Assembly (NCBI RefSeq): GCF_030272615.1
Contig: NC_081406.1
Coordinates: forward strand, 462,854,072-462,918,071
Direction of reading: 5' to 3'
Length of the DNA stretch: 64,000 nucleotides
Origin: Cryptomeria japonica
Lineage: Eukaryota > Streptophyta > Pinopsida > Cupressales > Cupressaceae
In this document: piece by piece, positions 22,227 to 32,620 of the stretch
Layout of the letters: each line of letters begins with the position of its first letter
How positions within the stretch are numbered: position 1 is the first letter of the stretch
Program-made: the position numbers and the translations under genes
The notes under the pieces: generated by a model
What the model saw: only the letters and a program-made list of their open reading frames with translations
Told to the model about the DNA's origin: nothing
The model's database searches: none

Positions 22227-23600
22227 TAAGGTGATTCACCATTCTCACCTAAGAGGAAATCATATAAGGACAATCTTTTTTGTGGATATTGCAAGAAGTT
22301 AGGACATGATGAACATCATTGTTATAAGAAGGATATTGATGAGTTGAAGAATCTTCTTGAGAAGAACAAAATCAACCTACCTTCCAGAATGTCTATGTCA
22401 GCTTCTTCTTCCAAGGATAAGGATAAAGGAAAGGATCACTCTTTTGGGACAGATAAAGGAAAGGGACAAGCTCTTTGTGCTAGTACAACTCATGATTCAG
22501 GGAGATGGTTTCTAGATTCAGGTTCTTCTCATCATATGGCATCTTCACAATCTATGTTTTCTACATTTGAGCCTTGCCACATGCCGTAGATTTTTATAGG
22601 CAATCATACATACATGGATGTGATTGGGAAAGAATCTATTACCATTGGGTATAACTCCTTCAATGATGTGTTGTGTGTACCCCACTTGACAAACAATCTT
22701 ATTTCAATCTATCAAATCACACATGGGGCAACTAGGAAAACTATGGAGTTCACACCTGATTCAGTTATCATTAGAGACTTGGAGAGTGGAGCCATCATTG
22801 CGACTGGGGTGATTGATCATGCATCTCGGTTGTACTCATTTTCACATTTTGGTCCTATTGATGAGGTTGATTCTTCCTATGTTGTTGATTTAGATTTTGA
22901 GGAGAACATTGGGCACTTGAACTTGGGGATTCTCACATGTGACCCCATTCTTGAGCCTTTCCTTTCATCTCCTTCTATTGATATCACACCACCTATTGCA
23001 CCTGATGAAGCAGCTAGTGCGACAATTTTGCCTTCTTGTGATTCAGTGCAACAATATATTCCATGTCTTCCAACTTCAGTTGATTGGGATGCCTACTTGA
23101 CAGACATTGAATGTTTGTTTGTAGAGTCCTACATTGCAGATTTGGGAGACATCATTGATGACATTCATCTTCTCTTTGATGAAGATGATCCTTCTTTGAT
23201 TATTGCGAGGGATCACTTTGACCCTCTTGTGCATTCTCTACATGATCAATCTTTAGAGGTTGACATGATTGTGGATACTTTTGTCCAATAGTTGGAGGAG
23301 ACATGCGATTCTTTGGATATTGTTCTACATTCTTCTCCACTAGATCTTGGAGTGCCTTTTTCAGCAGTGTGGTGCAGTTTACCACATTTGGAGGGGGTAA
23401 CTTTCAACATCGACATGGAGAAACTTGAGCAATTTTCAGATATTCCTTTCATCATGAGTATTTTTCATACATCTTCCTTTAATGATTGGGGAGACTTCAT
23501 CGATACACCTTTGGTTTTGTTTCTTCCTAAGGGGAGGAACATGGTTCGATGTTCATGGAACATTTTCTTCATTAATCATCAAGCTTCTATCATTGGTGCA
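22227..23600 (+). pseudogene. Copia C CCHC knuckle, protease and unknown acidic domain
   Basis: A C-x2-C-x4-H-x4-C knuckle (CGYCKKLGHDEHHC) lies at 22281-22322. The protease reads WFLDSGSSHHM with the catalytic DSG at 22515-22523, then VLCVPHLTNNLISI. After the pre-integrase-like ASRLYSFSHF (about 22850) the copia pol pattern stops. The same frame continues for about 240 codons rich in Asp, Glu, Pro and Ser with no integrase or RT motif. Two TAG codons (22587 and 23289) interrupt an otherwise continuous frame. I do not recognise the acidic part. It could be captured sequence or a specialised gag-like domain. Confidence 0.7.
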
Positions 23601-23916
23601 GATTCCACATTGAGGTGGGGATTCCCAGTCTCTCTTCTTCTTCTCTCATATGGGGGGGACTTTTTCCTCACATGGGGTTTTGTCCTTCACATACTTTTAT
23701 GAGAGTTCTTTGTATGTAGTTTTCATCTCTCTTTTGTGGGAGGGTATTTTTCCCATTGGGTTTTCTCTCTTTCCTCACTTTGTGAGAGATTTCATTGCAT
23801 TGGTTTTCATGCATTTGCATTTGTACATAGGTACCTAACATGGCCTAGTATTCGGGAGCCATCTTGTATTACTTAGTTGCATTGTAGACTTAAGTGCATT
23901 CCCCTAAGTTGCACTT
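23601..23916 (+). other. 3' untranslated part of copia C
   Basis: C/T-rich text with echoes of CTCATATGGGGG and CTCACATGGGG, leading into the polypurine tract. No ORF is supported. Confidence 0.6.
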
Positions 23917-23925
23917 AAGGGGGGG
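23917..23925 (+). promoter_or_regulatory. Polypurine tract of copia C
   Basis: AAGGGGGGG immediately before the 3' LTR, the usual primer for plus-strand synthesis. Confidence 0.85.
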
Positions 23926-24386
23926 TGTTGGTGTAAATAATTATTTATCTTGGATATTATTACACCTTACTTAAGTTTAGTTAGGAAATTTATTTCATAG
24001 TAGTTTGGGTATGAGACACTTGGGTGTTTGTACCACATTGGGATAGTGTGTGTAGGAGAATTTCCACCTTTTGTGGTCTTATCTTGTTGTTACATTTCAC
24101 CTTCGGTTGGTGATCCACCTCATGTGGAATATTATATTGTTTCTCCTACCTACCCACATCTATTTCCTACCTATCCTTGTTTCTTATTCAGCCACATGTC
24201 ATGTTTGTGTTCTCACATATCCATATAGCCTTGCCTATATAAGTAGGCTCATATTCATTGTATGTAATGCTTGATGATCCAGTTGATTAGTATTTTCATC
24301 TTGATAGAATATAGTTTATTTCTATCATCTATTTTGTCTCTCTATTGTATTTTTCATTGAGCCCTTGATCTTGGCAAAATCTCATA
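23926..24386 (+). repeat. 3' LTR of copia C
   Basis: 461 bp, same length as the 5' LTR, with a TATA box at 24236-24243. Its last two bases have changed from CA to TA. It is followed by the GTTTT target duplication. Confidence 0.92.
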
Positions 24387-24994
24387 GTTTTTCCTCTTCG
24401 AGGTTTTCCATGTATAAATCTATGTGTTATGATTCTCATTTATGTGTTTGGCTTATTGGTTTCTTTACTTCTTTCAATTTTGTTTATACCGGTATACCGG
24501 TTGGTGTATGAATATTTTGTTAAGGCTAAAATCTACTATTCTGGTATAACATTGATTCACCCCCCCTCTCAGTGTTATTGGTTTCCAACATAAACAATAA
24601 TAAGAGAATAAATACCATCCACATGACACCTAGATTTATACATGGAAAACCCGGTAAAGGGAAAAACTGCGGTGGGAAGCCTACCCACAGTCAGATTATA
24701 CTTCTATAGTAAGTATGTGAATTACAATTTAGGGGCCTGCACTTGCAGAGCACTTGCAGGAATGCCAACAACCTAGAGCACACTGCTCATCATAAAAGGA
24801 GTCTCACTGACTACATAGAAATCCAGACTACAATCTGGAATAATGAATAATCTGTCATGATAGAATCTCCTATGCCTGAGTACAGTTACAGTTAAGCTCA
24901 ATACCAGAGGACTAAATCCTCTTACATAAACCCAAGTTGATCTCCAATGATTCACCAAATCCTCTACCTAAATGATATTACATTACTCAGACAT

Positions 24995-25349
24995 ATAATC
25001 TCCTAATCCCATTCTCATATGTGATCTACAATGAGACCTTACATCATATATATACAAACCCTCGACCATAAACAATCAGGTCGACCACTAGACAATAAAC
25101 CAATTACATAATTACAAAACATGTCGGCCTTAGACCAAACAAATAATATCCAACACATAAGACATCCTGATAGATAATCTCCTAATCCCATTGACATATG
25201 TGATCTACAATGAGATCTTACATCATATATATACAAACCCTTGACCATAAACAATCAGGTCAGCCACTAAATAATAAACCAATTACATAATTATAAAACA
25301 TGTCAGCTTTAGAACAAACAAATAATATCCAACACATAAGACATCCCGA
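24995..25349 (-). repeat. 179-bp tandem duplication in the A1 3' LTR
   Basis: Two adjacent copies with a 179-bp period (about 24995-25173 and 25174-25349). Each contains the minus-strand TATATATA promoter-like stretch. The 5' LTR of the same element has a single copy. Confidence 0.85.
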
Positions 25350-26268
25350 AAACACATCGAGAGGTCTAATACACACGTTACATTGCCGATCCATAACCTA
25401 GATCAACTGGGACCCAATATAGGTCTACATGCTAAAGAGATTATCTCCATCCACCAAGTCTCAAACATGATCACCATTAGCATCTTGAATCTATACTAGA
25501 AGCTGCACCAACACCACTTATGAATATCATAAAAGATCTTCACTAAAAGCTCTGCCAGTGAAACCATCGTCGGAACAACAAATCAAGCTTTCAAGCAAAC
25601 AAGATAGCATTAGATCACCAGACCAAAACCAACTGACTGAAATATGAACATGAGTATCATGAATAAGCCAATTCCATAACCAAACCATACTGGAGTATAC
25701 AAAATCATGTTGGTTCCAAACCAACCAGAAACTACTCAACCTACCGGGACCAAAAGGGTGTCAGTAAAGCATCCAAAACCAAAACAGCTAGTGTTGACAT
25801 CAATGACAAAACATTAATGCAACACATAATCCATTCCTCCAAATTTCCAACAATCTCACCCTTTGCAATTGATGGAAACACTAGATGTGAAAAACATCTA
25901 AGTACCAAGAAATGCCAAACAAGTTCCCCCCAGTGGAAGATAGCCAACAATCTCCCACATAAAAATATAGCAATGAAGTCATGAAACAAAGACCAAACTC
26001 TTGTTGTGAATGATATCTTGTAAATCTCTAAATTACACATATATCTCTCCCCCTAATATATACAACTCCTTAAGTTTTTCTTTTTCACATTAGTATTTCT
26101 CTCCCTTTGACGTCAATGCCAAAAAACTGACAAAAATATCAAAGCAAAAACATAAACCATTGAATCATAAAGATAATTACTCCCCCTGAGTAGCAACATC
26201 CCCACATCAGTGCCGAAATGAAAAATATCTTTGATAATGCATACCAGACTAATGCCAAAAAGCATCGA

Positions 26269-26352
26269 TCAAGTCTCAACCAGAGGGGCATAAACTCCCA
26301 ATCTATCTTTGAAGTACTCAAATGATTTCTTAGTCAAAGATGGTAAATAACT
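26269..26352 (-). pseudogene. C-terminal end of copia A1 pol
   Basis: The minus strand reads LTKKSFEYFKDRLGVYAPLV and then ET and a stop, the end of copia RNase H as seen also near 47187 and 50460. A small indel near 26340 breaks the frame. About 240 bp that should connect it to the remaining pol at 32621 are missing. Confidence 0.75.
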
Positions 26353-28210
26353 ACCGTCCCTTTTGCATGCCCCGCTTAAGCTACATAGCGGAGATCATAC
26401 GAAGAGACATGGGTCTCTAAATTCTAGTGATTACTATGGGAGAACCATGATCATCTTCACACTCGATCCTTTTCAGGTGACAATCCATCTTGGCTCTATG
26501 GGCATAAAGCCAGTCCATGCCAAGTACGATGCCATATGATCCGAGTGGTGTAACTCTAAGGTCTACTAAGGTGGTGGTATTACCAATCTAAAGTTGACAT
26601 CCCCTAACCTCTGATTCCATTGACACTCTAGCCCCTGAAGCTAATTCCACTTCCCAACTGACCTCTTGTCTAATTGCCACTAGCTCGCAACGCTCCACAA
26701 CCAGTGGAGATATAAAAGAGTTAGTAGCTCCTGAATCAAATAATATAGATACACTGCTACCTCTAATCATACCTGCAACCTCAATAACCGTGGCCTGATG
26801 CTCTGCCTAGTGGTTGTCAACTACTGCGAAGACCCTATGGGACTTGCCCATATCCCCAACTATAGGCTCTGATGCTGCCATCCTCTAATTTTCTTCCATC
26901 TGACCCTGAGGACACTCTCTTGCCATGTGTCCCATGGCTCCACATGTGAAGCAAGCACCATGTGCCTGAAACTGCACTCCCTGTGGTCTGGAGAAAGATT
27001 ATCCCCTTGTCTTGCTAGAGCCACTATACCCACCCCTAAAGGACTGTTGAGTCCTCGCTGGAGGTGTGTAAGGAGCCTGAGATCTTTGATCTCGCCTCTG
27101 ACCCTGTGATTGCCACTACTGGGGCTTCATGCCCTGCTGACTCTACGGAGGCCTTTGCCTCTGGTTTTGCTGTGACTGCTGTGGAGGAGGGGGTTTGGAG
27201 AACCCCGATGTGTGTCTGTTGTTACCCTTGCAATGGGGTTTCTGAAACCCGTAAGTCTATGGTGTAGGGTTACAGTTCTGGAACCGATCCCTTGAGTCCT
27301 GAGGTCTGACTTGAATCTCCTCTACTATCAAAGCCTTCTCCACAGCAACCCGAAGGCTCCCTGGAGTGGCCATCCTCACTGGTCTTGCTATGCCGGAATT
27401 CAACCCTATGATAAATTAGTTGACGAGAAGCTTCTCATCTTTTAGGTAGTCTACGTACGGTAAGAGTTCAAAGAACTTGTTCTCGTACTGGGTCACTAAA
27501 AGACCCTTCTGCTGGAGGTCATGGAACTCATCCACCCTATGCTGTCTGTAATGCTTTGATAAGTACCTCTCCTTGAATCTCTCTGTGAAAATCTCCCAAG
27601 TGAGAGTATCTATCACTAAGCCACACTTATATTCTTCCTGTCTCCACCATGTGGAGGCTGTTCCTCACAATAGGTGGACCACTGCACATGCTTTTAGATT
27701 GCTCTCATAAGAGTGCAATGCAAAGCACCTATCTAGTCTCAAAAGCCATGCCTCTGTTTCTACCCCGTCGGTAGATCCCCCAAAAGATGGTGGTTGAAGA
27801 CGCATAACCTCTCTGATTAGATCCTCTCGATCCCAACATGCCCTCTCATAATATACTGGTGCTATGACTGGAGGTGGTGCTTGTAGGTGAATGGACTTGG
27901 GCTCATGCCTAGCCTAACTCTCTACGGGATTAGGAGGTGGACTCCTACTCCATTCCCGTTCTACTATTCTATGGCTCCCTGAGTCCTGGTTCTCAACATT
28001 ATGATCTACTGCTGGAAGCCTATCCTGAACTATGCCAATCAGGTTCTGTAGAGCTACCAAGATGTCTCAGTTCGGGTCAGCTGGTTGTTCGGAAGGAGCT
28101 TCTAGGTTCACTCCCAGAACCGATTCCTCCCTATTGACCTCTTCGCATGCCATGTGTTCATGCCTAGGGCTTCTACCACGTTTGCAAACTTGTCGCGTAG
28201 TTGGAGGCAT
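26353..28210 (-). pseudogene. Gypsy E gag-protease
   Basis: The likely start at 28210 gives MPPTTRQVCKR. Gag keeps AEAWLLRLDRCF-like text (ETEAWLLRLDRCFALHSYES) and, at 27416-27616, TWEIFTERFKERYLSKHYRQ followed by the QYENKFFELLPYVDYL motif. The CCHC knuckle CFTCGAMGHMAREC lies at 26912-26953. The protease reads ILFDSGATNSFIS (26588-26770), and GIVLGMDWLYAHRAKMDC follows, typical of the protease-RT border of chromovirus-type gypsy elements. Several stop codons and frame changes separate these parts. The text ends before any RT motif at the deletion junction. Confidence 0.8.
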
Positions 28211-28367
28211 CATTTTTAAGAAAATAAAATAAAATGAAATAAATAATTATTTTTGGAGAAATATTTTAACTAATTAAAAATAAATGTAATAAAAATAAAT
28301 ATAATTTAATTAATTAAATAATTATAGCGAAACGTAATGGAGAAAGGTTCCTAGTGTTGGAAATCTT

Positions 28368-28382
28368 GCTCTGATACCAAAA
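28368..28382 (-). promoter_or_regulatory. Primer binding site of gypsy E
   Basis: On the minus strand TTTTGGTATCAGAGC follows the LTR end GGGCATGACA directly. It is complementary to initiator tRNA-Met. Confidence 0.85.
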
Positions 28383-29033
28383 TGTCATGCCCAAACTTTT
28401 GGGCACAAACGGAATAAATTTATTTTTATTTTATTTTTAAAAAATACTTAACCTAATACAACTAACCTAATTAAAATAATGCAAAACTAGTTTAGTCTTA
28501 ACTATGTTTTGAGTGATTTCAATAACTACACCAATTTGGCGAAAAACCATCTAAGAAAGCGGGGTTATAATTCTTCAACCGAATTAATATTATCTTCCAT
28601 TAATAAATAATTAAACTCACTTAGCAAATAATCTCAACATTAATTGATAGGGAATATTAATAATTCTCATGTAGTCCTTTATTTGCCTAGGGTCTAAATT
28701 AATTTGCCCTAGCTCTTAGATTAAATAAACCTATTAAATAAAATTTCCATAAATTAAAATACTTTATAATTTAAAATTTAAAAGGGGCCAACTTGACCCT
28801 ACATATATCATTTTATTTCCCCCAAGGATTTATCATCCCTAAGAGTTTTAAAATCTTCTTATTAAAATTCTTCTAAATTCATATAATAATTAAAAGTGCA
28901 TTAATTAATTTACAAATAACTTTTTGATTCCATATAAATATAGAATTTAATTACATATATATATATATGTGTGTAGATAAGACATATATATATATTTATA
29001 TATCTAAACAAGTGTGAGGGAATCTAAAAATAT

Positions 29034-29034
<1 letters not shown>

Positions 29035-29080
<46 letters not shown>
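29035..29080. repeat. (CA)n(TA)n microsatellite
   Basis: A CA run followed by a TA run, with further TA tracts at about 28957-29000. Confidence 0.9.
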
Positions 29081-29376
29081 CAAGGATTAATGGAGTTCTT
29101 TTTCTTTATTTACTTTTAAAAGAACCCAAGAGGGTTCATGAGCTAACCCTATTCTCTTTCCTTTTTATTTTTTTCTTTTTACGTCACATATTCTTTTCTT
29201 TTATTCCTATTTGTATTTTGCTCTAACTTGAAATTAGGGTTAGGGCATGTGTGTGATATTCCTATTTTGTGTGTGCAGGTGTGGGAGCGGCGGCCTAGGT
29301 TCCATTTCTCGGCGGAGCCAAAGGGGTGGGGCGGAGGGAACCGAGTGGTGAGTATGGTGAATGGCGGGTGGAGGGA

Positions 29377-29589
29377 GCACTGTGCAAAGGGTGTCGGGCG
29401 GAGGTATTCTCGGATGCCACTGTGTTTCCCCACAGTGGCGGGCCGAGCACCGTCCACTGTGCGTAAACACAGTGGCAGCCGGGTGCCTTACCACTATGGT
29501 TGCCCACAGTGGCGGTCCCCGTGCCATCGACTGTGGGAAACCATAGTGGTGGCCCAAGCCGCGTCGGCCACTATGTACTTACACAGTGG
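29377..29589. repeat. Tandem array of 37-bp hairpin units
   Basis: Five units start at 29417, 29454, 29491, 29528 and 29568 (periods 37, 37, 37, 40). Each contains CCACTGTG, six variable bases, then CACAGTGG, i.e. an 8-bp stem with a 6-nt loop. A degenerate sixth unit starts at 29377. Units 3 to 5 have one G-to-A or C-to-T change in the stem. On the minus strand two of these remain G-U pairs. Confidence 0.88.
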
Positions 29590-29758
29590 TTTAGCCCTCT
29601 TGGAAAACCCCTTTTTCTTGCAAATTTTTTTTTTATAAGTTTTTTTTTTTTATTGTTAAAATTTCTATTTCTTTAAAATGTATTATATATATATATATAT
29701 ATATTTTGAAATATGTAGACTTCAGAATAAGACATTTAAATGAATAAAAGATATTTAT

Positions 29759-29760
<2 letters not shown>

Positions 29761-29824
<64 letters not shown>
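29761..29824. repeat. (AT)n microsatellite
   Basis: About 64 bp of pure AT dinucleotides, with a shorter run at 29681-29703. Confidence 0.95.
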
Positions 29825-29826
<2 letters not shown>

Positions 29827-32620
29827 CTCTTTCTTTTTATAACTCATTTAGGCATTCTTATGAGTTTTCTTTTTAACTTTTAAATACATACAGAGATTTT
29901 TTTAATATTACTTGTAGTATGTTAAAGGGGAAATATCCTTTTTTTTATAAGGCTGGAAAATATATGTTTTATATTCATTTTTTTTTTTCCTGTTTTAAGT
30001 ATTCTGAAACTAATATCTACATTGCATTCTAACAGCAAGCTTAAATATAATATTTTCTGGTAAACAAAATAAAAGTAGAATTATATGCTAATCCCTCTTT
30101 TTTTTAATAAAATAAGCTACTACTATAGGATTTATTTTTTGCATTAAATGAAAGAATAAATGATAGATTTAATTTAATTGCAGCAGCATAAATAAAACCA
30201 GAATATAATGTAGGAGCTTTCATATACCATTTCTATCTTGCATAAGGAATAAAATGAGCCTTTATTTGCAGAATAAATATAAATGCAACAACTTTATTTT
30301 TTTTTGTAAATGAGGATTTTAATGCAACTCATATATTTCATCTTCCTTTTGCAAAACTTAACCAAATGGAAGAAATACATTTCTTTAAGCAAATTAAAAT
30401 ACAAGGTAAATATTATTACAAATGGGTTTGAAACCCCAACTAGAACTTTCCCTTCCATAGGACTATGAATAAATACATGCACTTCTTTTCTTTTGGAAAA
30501 ATCAATACAACAGTGGCTCTTTTATTATGCTACAAATAAATACTTTTTTTTTTATTTAAACTTTTCTACAACTTAAAACAGCAACAAATCTCTTCATCTT
30601 TTCTTCCCATCCCATGCAACCTGCAATAAAAACACAACTTGACCATGGAGAGCTCACCTCCCAGCCTAGGCTTACTAGAAGCTACCCCTGAGCTTGGAGA
30701 ACCAAGCACTAGATGGGTCACAACCAAACAAACAACACAACAAACAAAGGGCAAACACTCAACATGCATTTTTCCATCACAAGCTACACTCTCACCACAA
30801 CTTGTGATGAACTTTCCATGGGTGGAAGTGGACCAAATACCATTGGCGAGATTGCAAGCATAATACAACTCAAGCCACCTCATGGAAAAACAAAATACAA
30901 CAAATTCATCTCCACTCCCTTATGCCCCCCAAAGGCATAAAAGCCATATTTTCTCCCCTTATGACCCCCAAATGCATACACAAGGCTATGCAGCAAGGGT
31001 CACAAAGGACATCCTTGAGATAACTCTCCATAAGGAGAGCCTCTCATCCAAGGTTGTCATACTTCTCCCAACCCAAGACCATCCTACTCTCCCAAGAGTA
31101 GGAGGCCTTGGACACTCCCAAAACAAGAACACATAAACAAAGAACAAGGAACGGAAAAATTTACACTTTTCTCCTACAAAACAATTTACATATACACATC
31201 TCCTCATACAAGCATTCCTTTCTTTCAAAACAACATAAACAACATAATTAAAAGGAAGTAAAACCAACCTTAATCTGCCAATAGGTATGTTAGACTTAGT
31301 TGGGGATGAGCAACCCAAATCCACACAACCTCTTCACCAATAGTTCCACAAGAATTCTATCCTACAACTCTTTTAAAAAAAAAATGCATAATCTCCAACA
31401 ATGGAGAGTGGGTGATTACTCACTGAGTCCCTAATCCTTGCCTAAGAAGGCCTCTCTCACACTTCACAACCCCTTGGGTAAGGTGAGAGTTCCCATTGGT
31501 TGCTCTTTCCAACCTCTTACATGTTGCTAAAACTGAAAAGGGAAAAGGTGAGAGAGGATGGGGAAGAGAGTTTGACATCAAAAGGGAAGGTTGTCTATCC
31601 TAGGAGGAACCTTCTAAGTTGAATTTTCGCTCACCTTGGGAAAACCACTTTTTGAGGTGACTAAACAGTCACATGGGAGTAGCCACATGTTTAAAAATAC
31701 CCCTAACCCATAGGTCTACCCTTTGGACCTTTGGAAAAGCCCTAAAACTGACCCTAGGAGTCCATTTGACCCCTTAGAAACCCAACTGAAGTTAACCTAC
31801 GGGTCAAACCTGAGTTAACCACTCCCAAGACTCCCTACCCAAGGCAAATTTGGGACCACACTCTTGTCTTTGAATGGCTTTGGTAGAAACAAAAGTCCCT
31901 CCAAGAGACAAGTCAAAATCAATGACACTAATCAGCACATGTGTCAAGTGACACAATAAAATACAATATAAAAATCACACATGGAATTTGTCTCTTATAG
32001 GTTTACACAAATAAATAAAATAAAATTAACACACATGCATCATTTACTTTTACAACTAAAATACAATACATATGGGGTGTTATCTCTCCAAATAGACAAC
32101 CCCTGGCTTAACAAATGTACATTGGTCTAGGTTTGGTTCTCCATATTATTTCCATGGTCACATGGATAATTTTCCTACACATCTCAATTAACACATTAGT
32201 AATTCCAAATAATCACAATTATATATATAATTAAACACATGGATTTCATTGCACATCTAACACTCATACATTTGATAATAATAATTCAATATCCCATTCA
32301 TTTAAATTTGATTCCACATAAGCAATTATCATACTCCTCAAAATTGAACCATTCATATAATAAGCATCCTATTTCTATCATCAAAATGAAGTCCTGCAAA
32401 TCTAATAATGACATACATCAGTTCAAAATAATTCTATTCTAGCAACATATAAAGTTTCATAATCATAATGCATAAAATGAAGCATCAATATATGTCAATG
32501 TGATCCAAATCATGGAATCATATAGGTTCTAAATCCATAATGCATAAAATAAAGCATCCATAATAGTCTCAATATGAAAATAACAAAAAATGTCAGGATG
32601 AGTCAGGGTAGGGCCTCACA

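Larger units (their letters stand above)
19509..24386 (+). mobile_element. Non-autonomous copia C: gag and protease only
   Basis: Two 461-bp LTRs (19509-19969 and 23926-24386) flank an interior of about 3.96 kb. A perfect GTTTT target duplication lies at 19504-19508 and 24387-24391. The interior holds the primer site, a 1.5-kb leader, gag, a CCHC knuckle and a protease. An unrecognised acidic region then stands where integrase, RT and RNase H should be. The element must have depended on another copia's enzymes. By eye the LTRs differ at roughly 6% of sites, so it is not recent. Confidence 0.88.
18851..24590 (+). mobile_element. LTR insertion of a second copia family (probable solo LTR)
   Basis: Starts TGTTGGCAATTGACAC and ends with the TTCACCCCCCCTCTCAGT motif and TTTCCAACA. 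The flanking target copies are TAAAT and TAAAC, one mismatch. Without the element nested inside it the LTR is about 857 bp. It resembles the LTR at 50729-51490. No coding sequence of its own remains, so it is best called a solo LTR. Confidence 0.7.
18681..25852 (-). repeat. 3' LTR of copia A1 (interrupted)
   Basis: The LTR consists of 18681-18850 plus about 24596-25852 and aligns with the 5' LTR at 36564-37733. The insertion at 18851-24590 splits it. It carries a 179-bp tandem duplication absent from the 5' LTR. A polypurine-type sequence, seen on the plus strand as ATCTCACCCTTTGC, follows at 25853. Confidence 0.85.
26353..32620 (-). mobile_element. Truncated gypsy E inside copia A1
   Basis: A Ty3/gypsy element whose 5' LTR (28383-32620), primer site and gag-protease remain. 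RT, integrase and the 3' LTR are missing. The left break falls inside the A1 RNase H sequence, so a deletion removed gypsy pol, its 3' LTR and part of the host pol together. Orientation is the same as A1. Confidence 0.65.
28383..32620 (-). repeat. 5' LTR of gypsy E, unusually long (candidate 4.2 kb)
   Basis: The inner end (minus strand GGGCATGACA) is certain from the primer site. The outer end is placed at 32620, where copia A1 pol resumes. There the minus strand starts TGTGAGGCCC, an inverted match of the other end, as usual in gypsy LTRs. The interior has microsatellites, a hairpin array and no ORF. A smaller LTR plus unrecognised insertions is the alternative. Confidence 0.5.

Noticed and set aside
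29377-29589. CRISPR-like array
   Set aside because: The spacing looks regular, but variable parts are 6-nt loops inside short units, there are no cas genes, and the setting is a plant LTR.
29228-29638. 136-codon ORF across the hairpin array and its antisense partners
   Set aside because: The frames arise from the GC-rich tandem repeat, overlap on both strands and match no family.
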